From contig JANVFP010000013.1 in assembly GCA_027919835.1 (NCBI GenBank), positions 1,116,001 through 1,180,000 on the forward strand: 64,000 nucleotides of DNA, given 5' to 3'. Both the position numbers and the translations under genes were made by a program. Every line of letters starts with the position of its first letter. Position 1 is the stretch's first letter. Source of the DNA: Lentinula raphanica. Its lineage: Eukaryota > Basidiomycota > Agaricomycetes > Agaricales > Omphalotaceae. The notes beneath the pieces were generated by a model, which saw only the letters and a program-made list of their open reading frames with translations, had not been told where the DNA came from and searched no databases. Shown piece after piece: positions 30,887 to 42,787 of the stretch.

Positions 30887-32871
30887 ATGGTTCAAACTGA
30901 CGGCTTGCGTCAACGGAAAACCAACGGAAACTCAGATGTTGTGGCCATCTCTGAAGAAGGCAAAAAGCTGGACCAAAAGCTTGACCAGCACGGATCGTAA
31001 GTCACGTCTCAAGTAGAAGTACTCCACATCCTTGCTGAATGTAGTACAGGTATGAGTTTGGAGGACCCTTGGGCGTACTGGCTATTATGACCGGCTTTCC
31101 TATTCTCATGTACTATCTCTGGATATGTCTTTGGTTTTATGATGGTTCGTTGGTACATCCAACGTCTGTAGACGACATACAACCATTCCTTGGAAGGATG
31201 TGGGCCCATATACGCGAGGTGCGTCTCGGGGATATACACAACGATTGATATAGTGACGGTGATGCAGGATGCCAGTCCAAACCTGTACGCCTGGAAGGTC
31301 TATTCGGGCAACATGCTCTTCCAATTCTTTCTCGCTTGGGTCATGCCTGGTTTCATGCAGGAGGGACTCCCGGTCCCATCTCTGGGTTACAAGACCCTCA
31401 TGTACAACTGCAACGCCCTGACCTCTCTCTATGCTACCATGGGCACTGCTGCTCTCCTTCACTACACTGGCATCTTCCGTCTCACCGAAATCATCGACAA
31501 TTATGGCCATCTCATGTCTGTCGCGATGATATGGGGCTTCGGTGTATCTTTTGGCATGTATTTCGTTGCGGTCGCTACTGGAACGCAGATGCGTATGTCC
31601 GGCAATCTCATATATGATGTCTTCATGGGGGCTTCGTTGAACCCGAGAATTGGGCCTGTGGATTTGAAGATGTGGGCGGAAGTCCGCATTCCTTGGGTTA
31701 TTGTCTTCTTCCTCGCCGTCTCGGGAGCTTGCAAGCAATATGATACTCTGGGATATGTTACTCCGGTGTGTGCTTTTCAAGTGACTGTTGATCGTTCTAG
31801 CTCACTTCGCTGATTCGTTGTTGTTCAGAATATGGCATTTATGTGTTTAGCTACATGGTTCTATATAAATGCATGGTAAGCTATCATTATATCGCTGGAC
31901 TGCTCTGTGCCCATTTTCGGAATAGTGCAAAGGGAGAGGAATGTATTCCACAAACTTGGGATATGTACCATGAAAAGTATGTCTTCGATGTGATGTGAGA
32001 TTTAAGAGACGTACAGCTGACAATGCACAGATGGGGTTTCATGGTTATCTTCTGGAATTTTGCTGGAGTTCCATTCGTATGTGACCTAGCTATCTCCTCC
32101 ACTTGTTCCCCTCACCTGGTTTCTTCAGTCATACGTGTACTCTGTGGTCTACATGGCTTCGCATGATCCTTCCAAATACAAATTTTCAACACCAACATAT
32201 ATTGCATTGTATGTTACATTGTGTACCGCATACTACATGTGAGTAGCTTTTCGCCCATCGTCCTGATCTGATCTTCATGTTCATTCACTTTGTTTTTTCC
32301 ACAGCTGGGACACTGCTATGGCTCAAAAGAGTCATTTCAAAATGCAGACTCAGGGTATCTACACGTTCAGAAAAACATTCCCTCAACTCCCTGGGAACAC
32401 AGTCAAGAACCCGACCTACATACAAACCGCTCATGGGTGCGTTTGAGTCTGGTATCTAGTCGGGACTCTGTAATTGACCGGTGTTTCGAATCTGATTAGT
32501 AACCGACTTTTGACCAGTGGATGGTGGGCATGGTCACGCAAACCTGTGAGTGATGCTAGATGGTGTCATCCACGTAGTTGACCGACTTTTGCTGGGTCTA
32601 GAACTATGTCGCAGACTGGATCATGAGTTTAACATGGGGTCTGGTCATTGGTACCGCCACGCCTATTCCGTATTTCTACTCCGTCTTCTTCATCACCGTC
32701 TTGATACACAGATGCGGACGTGATTTTGAACGGTATGTGTTCCACAACTCATTCATCAAATAACTCGGCTCAATCTGTATCTCTCTGTGTAGCTGTGCGG
32801 TCAAGTATGGCAAAGATTGGGAACGCTATTGCGAAGTCGTTCCATATAAATTCATCCCCTATATCTACTAA
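30887..32871 (+). CDS. ERG4: Delta(24(28))-sterol reductase Erg4
   Basis: The start at 30887 reads [19 protein letters not shown]. About nine exons follow, with several transmembrane segments ([39 protein letters not shown] and others). Conserved family blocks are present: [19 protein letters not shown] and the C-terminal [15 protein letters not shown] ending PYKFIPYIY. Together these mark the ERG4/ERG24 family. Erg4 reduces the C24(28) double bond in the last step of ergosterol synthesis in the endoplasmic reticulum, using NADPH. The ending matches the usual family terminus, so I take 32869-32871 as the true stop. Confidence 0.93.
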
Positions 32872-33845
32872 CTGGAATATATACCTGATGCTCTTAATAC
32901 CATACACTCTCTGCCGTATCGTCTCATCCTCTATCAGTTTCGAAGGACCCGATACTTCAAGATGCTTCGTTGGTCATCTCCAATATGTTACACACATGTT
33001 TCGGTCTTCCCCTTCAGTGACCAGCCCCCCGGCTTGATCGAGAGTCCGGCGAAACTCGATGCAGTCGTCACGGTGCAGGCTCGATTGGAAGGTTTTAACA
33101 GGGCGATAGGTATGAACGGGTAGGTATGCCGATGTCTACGTGGGTAGGTTCAGCACCGCACGGTACCGGCACATACTATGTATACTCTGCCTCATGTCTG
33201 AGCACAATCGATGAGACTGATTCTTTGCAGAGTTTTCATTGCGCAACGACCTGCAACTCCTGCAGCAACCACCCAGTTTGCGATTCTTGAAAAAAGAGCT
33301 TGTACATACTATGTTCATTGACCTGGACCAGCTCTGGTATCCGTCATGACTCATGTATATGTACTTCCCTCCCGCAAGACAGGTGTCAGTCCCGTAAAAG
33401 ATTCATCCGCTACGCGTTTTTGGAATGTGTTGCGATCTACAACAAAAGAATTGGGGTGGCTCCAAACCTTCAAATTCAATTTGAGACAAGAGGAAAGGCG
33501 ACTTTTCCCCGCGCAGGGAACGTTGGTACCTATGGCTAACTGGTGAAGCCCGGGGAACGATAGGGGTCTGGCGAGAATTTTGACCTTCAGACTGTGGGGA
33601 ACCTCTTGCTGCAACAGAGATGAACGCATGGATTTTACAAAGAAAGAGCTCAGCAAAATTTGTTACTTACACCGTTGGTTGAAACATATCCGCTTCAGTG
33701 TTCCAGGCCAAGTCCCCAACATCTTCCCACGATTAGAATTGATTAGAGTCTTTGTACATCCATGAGAGTTTACATTTGTCCCCGCTTATTTCTTTTCTTG
33801 ACTTAACCTTTCCCCTTTCCTCTCCCTACATTCTGGGGTCTTGTT
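32872..33845 (+). pseudogene. Possible decayed gene downstream of ERG4
   Basis: Several segments look protein-like in different plus frames: one reading PPGLIESPAKLDAVVTVQ (about 33020-33110), one reading RNDLQLLQQPPSLRFLKKEL (about 33225-33350), and KKELSKICYLHRWLKHIRF (about 33640-33765). They do not join with normal splice sites and carry stops between them. This fits a broken gene or coincidental composition. I recognise no domain. Confidence 0.3.
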
Positions 33846-36516
33846 ATGCCTTCAGCTCGGGTGCACAAGGGCAAACAACGCGCTGACACTCCATTCTTCC
33901 AACGTCAATGGCCTCGAGATGACTCTGATGATTCCGGAGGAGGCAATGGAATAGTGGTCCCACTCCAATATGTAGGCACATCGGCGTATGATGCGTGCGT
34001 TCATGTTCAAATCATCCGTCTTGAATGCTGCTCATGTTATTTTGACAGTTCCTATACCCTTCCTGTAACTATAGGCTCTAATCATGTTAATGTTTCCCTT
34101 CAAATCGATACCGGCTCGTCTGATCTAGTGCGTCGTATCTTGTCCTTGCTTACATCCCCCTGTTGAGCTTCTAGCCATAGTGGGTAGCAGCTGCATCCTG
34201 CTCCACCTCCTCTTGCAATAACGTCCCCAGTAATAAACGATACGATCCTTCCTCTAGTTCCAACTCCGTAGCGAGTGGTGTCTCCTTCAACGTGACTTAT
34301 TTGGAAGGTCAAGCATTAGGATTAATTGTGTGGGACGCTGTCGACATTGGTGGCTACACTATAGACACTCAAGCTTTGGGTGCGTGCCTGATTTTCGGTT
34401 ATGAAATATCCTAAAAGCTAACGCTTAGCCACATCCGACCTGTAGCCGCAGCTTCCACCGTGAATTCGGAGCCCTTATCTGCTTCTTTCAGCGGCATCAT
34501 AGGTCTTGCGCTTCCAGATAATTCTCTCATCAGCCGAACTATCCCCTCAAGTTCTTCAAGCACAACTGACGGTTCTCAGTTCACCTCCAATATTTTCTCA
34601 CTCTCTCCAAGCTCCCTTTCACCAGCCGCCCGTTTTCTGTCCCTTACGCTCGAACGCCCAGGCTCTTCTAAGATTCCGTCTCTGTTCGGGATTGGAAGGC
34701 ATCCTTCGCAATCTCAAGTATCACAGATAGGAAGTGGGGAAAATGTGCAATATAGCACCCCACTCGCGAGCCTCACCTCTACCGGTATATCTGCTGGTAA
34801 TTTATTTTGGAAAACTGCGATCAACGATATCACTGTCTGGGTCAACGGTCAAGCAAGAGTAGTTTCTCTACAAAAGAATTTCTACGAAAGCACCCCGACC
34901 GCCATACTGGATACTGGTGTACCTGTCATTCTTTCCTCGAAAGACATTGCAGATGCAATCTACGGAGCCATAGGCGTATCACCAGCTCAGGATGGAAATT
35001 GTAAGTGACAACGTTTTCACTACCACATCGTGGTAATCATATGGTCATCTTTCCGCAGACTATGTCAGCTGTACAACTCCCCTCAACCTCACTATCACTC
35101 TCGACAACCGTTTGCCCATTTCAGTACATCCTCTTGATCTTACCACCGAGCCCCCGTCTAGTCAATCTTCCTCCTCAAATTGCATTGGGATCATCCAAGC
35201 TGCAGACTCGTATCTCTCTAGCGTCGGGGTTGACATGATTCTAGGCGTTCCCTTCATTCGTAATACGTACATGGTAATGGCGTACCAACAACCAAATTCT
35301 AACGGGTCTTTCCCTGATCTACGCGATTCAAACAATCCACAAGCAGTAACATACACTGCTATCACCAACCAAATTTCACCGATGCTTGGACTCCAAGGAC
35401 TCACCAATGCCACCGTTGCTATGGGTGAGTATCTATTTCTTGAGAAAGACAATGAGTTTCATCTCATTTTGCTCCTCCCGTCCTCTCGTAGATGAGTTTC
35501 AAAAGGTCCGTGTCATGGGCCAGTCTATCGACGGGACTCCTACAGTCAACTCGGATGATAAGAAGTCTCTCAGTGTAGGACTTGACGTGTTATTTGGATT
35601 AGTTGGATTCTTCGGCCTTTGCTTTGTCCTCTTCGGAATACGCTTCTGCATCATGAAAAGGAAATATCGAGGTTCTGGCGCGTCATCGGATGGCCATGGA
35701 CCCACTCCTCGTACCTTTGGTGATGCTTCCGCTACAACAGGCTCTGCTCCAAGCGGAGGCCTTTTCGCCTGGTTCCGTCCCAAGAAAAAGCCCAGTCCCT
35801 ACATCGGAGACTCGAAAGCACTCGGAGCCTACGAACTCGCCGCAAGGTCTTCTCCCACGACCGACTCGTTCCCCAGTGAAGACGCCCTACGACAAATGCG
35901 ATACCAAGCCTACATGGACAAACAAAGGCTCACATCCGAGTATACCGTGAGCAGCGAGCATACGCGGGTAGGGGATGCCGATGACGGTCATGAGGGAGAG
36001 ATGGGGTGGAGGAAAAAACTGGGCGATAAGTATGTTAGGGATGCGTCTGATGGTCGTACTCTGACTCAAGACGCTGATTGGGATCCGGCGAAGGAGTTGG
36101 ATTGGAATCGAGATACTTTGGTTGGACTGGATTCACCGGTGCATCATAAGGATGCGTCCGACGCTATTGCCAGGGAGGCGTCTACGTCTCCGGAACGACG
36201 ACCTATCGTGCCCAGAAGAGGGTCAAGCGATGCTGCTGGTTCTCGGAGTAGCAGATTCGAGCCCTCTATCAATCTAACAAGTCATGGCAGAGGACAAAGC
36301 CTCTCACTACCCTTGCTGCAAATGCCCGAAACTGCTCTGACGGTAGATGATAATCCCACCACGTCTCGCTCTATCAACCAAGATGTGACCGATAGACATT
36401 CTCCGTCGCATTCGTCTTCTAGTCGCGACGATGTTGTGGATCTAACAGAATTCGGCGGGGCATGGCAGGTGTTGGTAGTGCTAGAAGGAACGAAAGATTA
36501 CGATCAGAGAGCTTAG
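33846..36516 (+). CDS. Membrane-anchored aspartic protease (A1 family)
   Basis: Six or so exons. After a short N-terminus (MPSARVHKGKQRAD) the pepsin fold begins. The first active site is DTGSSD near 34110, followed by WVAAASCST. The second lobe has the catalytic block as LDTGVP near 34910, where most members have DTGT/S, so the third position is altered. A cysteine pair (VSCTT... and SSNCIGI) fits a lobe disulfide. Then come a transmembrane segment (LFGLVGFFGLCFVLFGI, about 35590) and a long cytosolic Ser/Pro-rich tail. No obvious signal peptide is seen at this start, so a further upstream exon is possible. The tail frame ends at 36516, but an overlapping frame 36462-36677 (RSESLDISAD, then RPARTPTGPRQST) also reads like the same tail, so the exact 3' end is uncertain. 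Confidence 0.82.
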
Positions 36517-37023
36517 ATATTTCAGCAGATGTCGTCCTCCCTTCGAGCATCGAGCGTCCTCAATCGTCCTACTCATCATATTCGTCACGCTTCGAACGAG
36601 GAAGACCAGCACGTACACCGACAGGCCCCAGACAATCTACGTTATCGTCTCATTCTTCATCTATCATTCTTGATTAGACAGAATTTGCTTTGCTTATCTA
36701 CCGTTGCGAATCTATATATCATCTTGTTTTCTCAGGACTTAGTTTCGTATATACTTACTGTACTCATTCATGCATATGCTTTGACCATTTGTACCAAATT
36801 GTCTGTTCTCTCTTCGCTCTTTCGATTTGGACACCTCACACTACTAGTCACACATCCACAACATCCCTTTTGCGGAATCTACAACTATCTACACCTTACT
36901 ACCCAAAATCCCATCTGGTTACAGCAATTCCAATCAATCATTGCAGATGATCTTGATAGAGACGTACTACATAACGGCAAGAATAAGTTTACAGTAACAT
37001 GAACATACATTTCAGATCGCAAC
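36517..37023. other. Convergent 3' region
   Basis: Between the protease and the leftward DSK2. Positions 36517-36677 may still be protease coding sequence in the second frame. The remainder is AT-rich with no gene. Confidence 0.45.
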
Positions 37024-38494
37024 TCATATTCCACCTCCTCCCAGAATGTATTCTATTGCAGAGTGGACGTTTCCCGCAGTAGCGAGCAACGCGCGGATGT
37101 TCTGCGCAGCATTCGTGAAACCCATGTCATTCAATTGCTTTTTAAACTAATCAGTGTTAAGCTTCGAATGAGGAGGGCCAATACGAAACCTGTAATTGGA
37201 CTTGGAACCGCTCCTCTGGAGGCCTCGAATCAGCAGGGGCAGCTGGAGCTCCAAATCCACCCATTCCTCCAAATCCTCCTCCGCCAAACATCTGCTGCAT
37301 CATAGCAGGATTGAACATCCCGAATGGATTCGCGGCGCCAGCACCAAGACCAGGAGAAGTAGGCGTTGTGCCTGTTCCAGAAGAAGTGGTAGTGGAATTA
37401 CCGCTAGCTGTCGCCCCAGTGGTTGAAGTGCCCCCAGGGGTACCAGGAGCGGGGAAGCTAGGTGTGTTACCGAACAAACCACCTCCACCCATGCCTCCAC
37501 CCATGCCACCCATACCCCCACCTTGCATCATTGCTGACATTCGGAGCATCATCTGTAAAGATTCCGGGTTCGAACTGTTACCCGGGGGCGTATAATCGTA
37601 ATAGGAAGATGTCAGATTACGAGGTAGAGAAAGGACGGATGCAACAATGAGTAATCAAGGCCAGAGTAAAAAACTTTGGAGTAGGAAGGTTACTGACAGT
37701 AGTGAACGGAATTGCTCGCTTTGGAACGCTTCTCTGACTTGCGGACCCATCGCTTGTAGCTGAGGATTTGAAGCGATGATCTGATCCATGATTGCCGGGT
37801 TCGACATCATGCTGGACATTTGCTGTAGGAACTCCGGCGAGTTCATCATCGTTTGGAGCTGTCAAGAACTGTCATAAGCAAAGGGTGATGAGATTTGGAA
37901 GACCTCGATGTACCATGTTTGGATCGTTGTGGTTCAAACCCATGTCAGCGAATGGGTTCAAGCCGGCCATTGCCCCGAAGCCAAGATGGGAGTTCAGGGT
38001 AGTAAGGGGATCGTGTACGTTCTGTCCTGTCTGCATGCTTGGGAGCGGTTGAGAAGCCGGTGTTGACGAGGCTGCTGTGCTAGAGCTAGCGGCAGATCGT
38101 GCTGCGCCTTTGACCATGTGGATTGTATGGGAAGACTGTATCTTGTAGACGGACAATAAGTCTTCATCCTGTGATCAAATTAGCTGTGCGCGTTGGTGGA
38201 ATCGAATGATAGACGTGCCTTCAACACTCTGCCTTATCAGATCGCGTCAGCAGAGAACAAAGAGCTTGAAGATGATCGCACACACCAGAGTAGATCAATC
38301 TCTGCCGTTCAGCCTCAATCTTGGCAGGTTCTGCAAGAACTTGCTTTAACTCCGCTACAGTTTTGTCGGTGCTGATCGATATCTGTAGCTTGAGTTCATT
38401 GGGTCCTACAGCGAGTTAGCAGCTGCTCAATGAATTGTAGGAATAATCAACCTTTGACGTTGATCTGAATTTCGTTGGATGCTTCGTCGGACAT
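37024..38494 (-). CDS. DSK2: Ubiquilin Dsk2 (UBL-UBA shuttle)
   Basis: The start at 38494 gives MSDEASNEIQINVKG, a ubiquitin-like domain with SISTDKTVAELK and DEDLLSVYKIQSSHTIHMVK. The centre carries STI1-type repeats rich in Met/Asn/Gln (MMNSPEFLQQMSSMMSNPAI, MMLRMSAMM), a Gly/Met/Thr-rich linker, and a C-terminal UBA domain (QLNDMGFTNAAQNIRALLAT, ending EYILGGGGI). Dsk2 carries ubiquitinated proteins to the proteasome. The stop is TGA at 37024-37026. All domains are complete. Confidence 0.92.
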
Positions 38495-38667
38495 GGTGGA
38501 TAGAGAAAATCAAAGGACGTCAGCAAGCGCTTAAGAAGCGCCTCATATCTGTTCACGTGACTACAAAGTAGCGCCCATTAGGCGCCGAAGGCGAACGACG
38601 AGGAGAACATGATATTTTGGAGATTTACACGCATGACCCTGCTGCTGACCCAACGTGTAGGTATCTA

Positions 38668-39184
38668 TCATGACGGAAGATTTCGTCCACGATTCACATA
38701 GCTCGCGAACCCCAACCTAGCATCCATCTCGTCTATTGACCTGAGGTGCAGATATCAGGTCAACATTCTCAAATCAAGGAGCATGCTTCATACCTCGTCT
38801 TCATCTCACTTGCCCATGTTATCTCTTTGAGAGTAGAAGCATTCAATGATGCACCTAGAATGCCCACCGCTAGCCCGACAATCGCTTCCAAAGTGATCTG
38901 AGAACCTCGATGAGCATTGGCATCCAATATTCCGCAAAACGCCCTCACATCATATGGGAGCGATCCTTCAGGCTTTCCAAGTGACTTCAAATGAGATAGG
39001 TCTGGAAAGGATCCATGAGTAACCTTTTCTTGCAAAGCTCGGCGTGGCAGCTCACGTTCATATGTCGAGAAGGCAGCTGGAGTTTCAAGCCTTTAATTAG
39101 AGCTTCCACGACCATTTCTTTGAAGACCTGCTAACCGTGAAGAATGAGAAGCGTTGCGACCAAAAGGAATACGCGGCCAAGCAT
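38668..39184 (-). CDS. EMC5: ER membrane protein complex subunit 5 (EMC5/MMGT)
   Basis: A small five-exon gene. Spliced reading is MLGRVFLLVATLLILHAAFS, then TYE-HLSHLKSLGKPEGSLPYD, then ITLEAIVGLAVGILGASLNA and STLKEITWASEMKTR, ending GFASYVNRGRNLPS. Two hydrophobic segments and the KEITWASEM motif match the EMC5/MMGT family of about 110-130 residues. The EMC inserts membrane proteins at the ER. The model needs short introns with acceptors at CTCCAG, TTCCAG, TCTCAG and CCTCAG; skipping any breaks the family alignment, which supports it. Confidence 0.85.
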
Positions 39185-39295
39185 GTTGATCGAAGTTATG
39201 AGGAAAGAGAGAAATGAAATTGTACACGTGCTCGAACGCGTCTGTAACCACAACTACGACCCCGCTACGAACTTTCATACGGGCTCAGGGCCTTC
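39185..39295. promoter_or_regulatory. Shared divergent promoter, EMC5 and DSL1/ZW10
   Basis: Only 111 bases separate the ATG codons of the two divergent genes. Both therefore share one short promoter region. No TATA box is evident. Confidence 0.6.
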
Positions 39296-42200
39296 ATGGC
39301 TTTCCCAATTCCTTCCCACCTTCCGCGACGAGCAGCGCCTGAAGATGTCACTACAAAGATCTTGTCAAGAATGGACGAAGCGACGAGCAAGTCTCTAACT
39401 GCTTCGCTGGCGCAATCTTGGCTTGAGGAGCTAGATGCAACTATCCAATCTACCAAAGTGTGTAACCCCTTTCATATTCAAAGGTCAAGGGAGCTGACTA
39501 GGTGTGTAAATAGGAAAAGATCCACGACCGTATTCATGCCGACCTACCTGAATTCGAACGACAATGGCAGACTTCAATATCTGTTCAGACACGGCTCCGT
39601 ACATTGACCACCGAAGTTGACTCTCTGAACCATGCTTTACACGACTCAGAGGTATTATCGTCTCCTTTCCTCTCCAGCTCATTCTCAAGACTTATACAGT
39701 CAGGCCTTATTCCTTCATTGGTGAAAACCTTGACGGCTCACTCGACTCTAGCTCAAAAGGCTACGAATGCCAGAATCAAACGCGAGGCTCTCGCACATTT
39801 ACAACAATGTAAGGAAACACTATCTACTCTGGAAGACCTGGAAGGGAATGGTGACCTCCCGGATGCCGTTAATTGTTGTACGAGGATGGAGGAACTGCTG
39901 AGAGATGCACCTGCAGCCCTGGCTCAGTCCGATGTATATATGGGCCTCAAGGTCAGTAACATCACAGTTTTCTTCTCGTTCATACACAAACTATCCTCCA
40001 GCGTAAATGCAATGCAGCAAAAGCGCGTATAGAGGAACAATTAAGCGATGCCTACTCAAGATGTGTTTCGGTCATTCCGCATGAATTGACAATAGCTCAG
40101 TCCGTTCAAGGTTTGTTTCGAGGGAATATTCTTGACTTTTGGCATTCATATGTCTCTAGTTCGTCAATCCGAGCGAACGCTGTCTCTCGCAGAAATCCTT
40201 GCATCCTCATCTTCAACGTCACTGGATAATCACCTCAACACTCTTCGTCGAGATATAACTACTCACTATATTAATATCTTGCTCACGCAGCCAATGTCAG
40301 TCGTGGAACAAGACATCAAGATAACATGCTTTCCCACCCCGCCGAACGAGGAAGTGATAGAAAGCCGCATCGACAACATGTCTCGCACCTTACAATTTCT
40401 CTACACGCACCTCTTCATCCATCTCCCTGAACAGAAACGCACCTCTTTCCTTCAGTCACTATGCAAACCCGTTACTTCCAGTCTACTAAACAAACTCCTC
40501 ATCTCAAACCTTCCTTCCACCTTCTCCCGCCTCCCATCGTTCCTCGAACTCGCCAAATCTGCCGTAGCTTTCGAACAAGAGTGTATCATCGGTCTCTTAG
40601 GCAACGACGCTTCCGACTGCACGATCAAAACCTGGGTTGATGGGCTAGCTGGACACTATGAACGCCAGAGACGAGTACATATACTGGAAAACGCCCGGAA
40701 CAGCATCATAGAGATCGATGATTTCTCAAACTCGTTTCAAGTGGAAGTGGAAATAGTGCAAGCCGCTCCGGAACCTGAAGTGGTACCAGTTCAGGAAGAA
40801 GTTGGTGAAGATGCTTGGGGCTTGGATGAAGGCGATTCTTCGACATCAGCGAAGGTCGAAGATGACAGGTGGGGCTTTGACAAGGATGAAGTATCTGCTG
40901 AGGAGAACGAAGATGGGTGGGGTTTCGATGAGGAAGCAAAGACGGGTGATTCGGAAACGGTCGATGACGGCTGGGGCTTTGATGACACTGCAGAAGAGTC
41001 TACAGGAACAACTGTACACGATTCTTCCTCTGAACCCAAGTTGGAGGCGAACGGCCATGGACCTGAACCTGAACCTGAACCCGACGATGCTTGGGGATTG
41101 GACGATGAAGTGCCAGCAGACGAAGCTTCTTCAGCCGATGAAACAAACTGGGATGATCCTTGGGGAGAAAGTACCTCTGCACCTCCTTCTGCTTCTGTTT
41201 CATTGTCTTCCGTCAAATCACCTCCAAAGGTCGCGACTCGACTGGAGAAACTAGCGAACAGAGGGAAGAAAGGTATTAATGGGAATTCGCCTATGAATTC
41301 CCCGTCAATACCGATGCCTTCCACACCAAATGTCCCCTCTTCTCCCGCAATTCCTTCTACATCTTCCAAGACGAAGGGTTCCCCATCACCATCCTCCCTG
41401 CCTCATGCTTCAAATGCAACTAAAGTTCCAGATAAACGCCCGCCAGATCTCTCGTTTTCTCCTCCTAAAGAGCTGTACCTTGTTTCATCAAGGATGAAAG
41501 ACATCGTGGCTCTCGTTCGAGAGACCCTTAAGGAAGGTCATGACTTTTGTGGATCAAGGCTTCTCTCCGCACCGGAGTCCAGTTCACCTTCCGGCACGAT
41601 TCTTTTTCAAACTGCTGCTTCGATCCTGGATTTGTATCGCGCGCTGTATCCTGTTGTGTTCAGCGGCATACTGCGTTCGATAGAGGGACCGGTTCGGTTT
41701 TCAAATAACTGCTTGTACCTCAGTACTCAAGTTGAAGCAATTGGGAAAGAGTTGCACGGGTCAAACACTCAAACTCAAAGCGTGAAAGGACGCCTGGATG
41801 AATGTGGTCAAGCCTTCAAACTTTTGAGTGAAAGTTGGTATGGTGATGCTATTGTGAGCTACTTCTTGCTTTACAGCAACGTTCTTTTGATGACCACGCA
41901 AACTTGAATCATACAGGAGAAGCAACGTCAGATTATCGACAACATTCTTACAACAGGTACTCAAGGGCTCGACTCTACTGGCGATCAGGAGCGATACGAT
42001 GATTGCGAGAATACCATGAACCAGGTGCTGCAAGAAATCAGACGCATTTCGCAAAAGTGGAAAACCTTGTTGACAAAGAGCAAGTACTACACTGCACTGG
42101 GATCAGTGGTAGACGCGGCGCTGTGTCGTGTCTTACAAGATGTCCTCGCTCTTGGTGATATCCCGGAAGTGGAGTCCCATCGTCTAAGTGAGCTGTGTCG

Positions 42201-42581
42201 GATATTGCTTGCCCTCGAAGGCCTCTTCAGTGAGGATCCGGAGAAGGTAGGTTTTGCTTCATTTTACTCCATTGTATTCTGAACATTCTGCCATAAGCCT
42301 TCATTCGTCGTTGCCTATGTCCCATCGTGGCTGAAATTCTCATATCTGTCCGAGCTATTGGTGAGAGGACAAATCATCTGCTGTTTTCTTGCATTTGTTA
42401 ATCATTAACCAAAAAATAGGAGGCCTCTCTCGCCGACATAACATATCTATTCGAAGAAGGCGCACTTGTGGACTTTGAGGTGGAAGAGTTGGTGAGATTG
42501 GTGAGAGCGTTGTTTGCAGACACGGTGTTGCGGACCAACACTGTTAACAAAATACTGAGTGGACATCCATCACCCAAGTAG
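39296..42581 (+). CDS. Dsl1/ZW10-family vesicle tether or kinetochore subunit
   Basis: A large gene with few introns in the main exon (40132-41907). The N-terminus (SHLPRRAAPEDVTTKILSRM, then SLAQSWLEELDATIQ) and helical bundles (RQSERTLSLAEILASSS, FLYTHLFIHLPEQKRTSF) fit the ZW10/Dsl1 CATCHR fold. The middle holds an acidic linker with repeated tryptophan motifs (DAWGLDEGD, DRWGFDKDE, DGWGFDEE, DGWGFDDT, DAWGLDDE, DDPWGE) and then a Ser/Pro-rich stretch. The C-terminus ends in helices finishing KILSGHPSPK. In yeast the Dsl1 acidic loop with tryptophans binds COPI coat; the same role is inferred. The Golgi-to-ER tether is more likely than the checkpoint role. Confidence 0.8.
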
Positions 42582-42787
42582 TCTGTACTGCTATGATCAT
42601 AGTATTGTTGCCACGTTCTGTGAGAGTTTATGAATACAAGAAACATCTACATAAGCTACCATAGGAGCAAAATAATTGAGTCTGCTATGTAGAGCAAAGT
42701 TCAAACGTAGTACTAGCGGTTCAAACTTCACGGGCGCCTATACATAAATCGAGCACGTGGATCAATAGAACACCTTTCTGTCGCGGA

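Noticed and set aside
40791..41369. Minus-strand Ser-rich frame within DSL1/ZW10
   Set aside because: Antisense of the acidic coding region; composition mirrors the sense codons.
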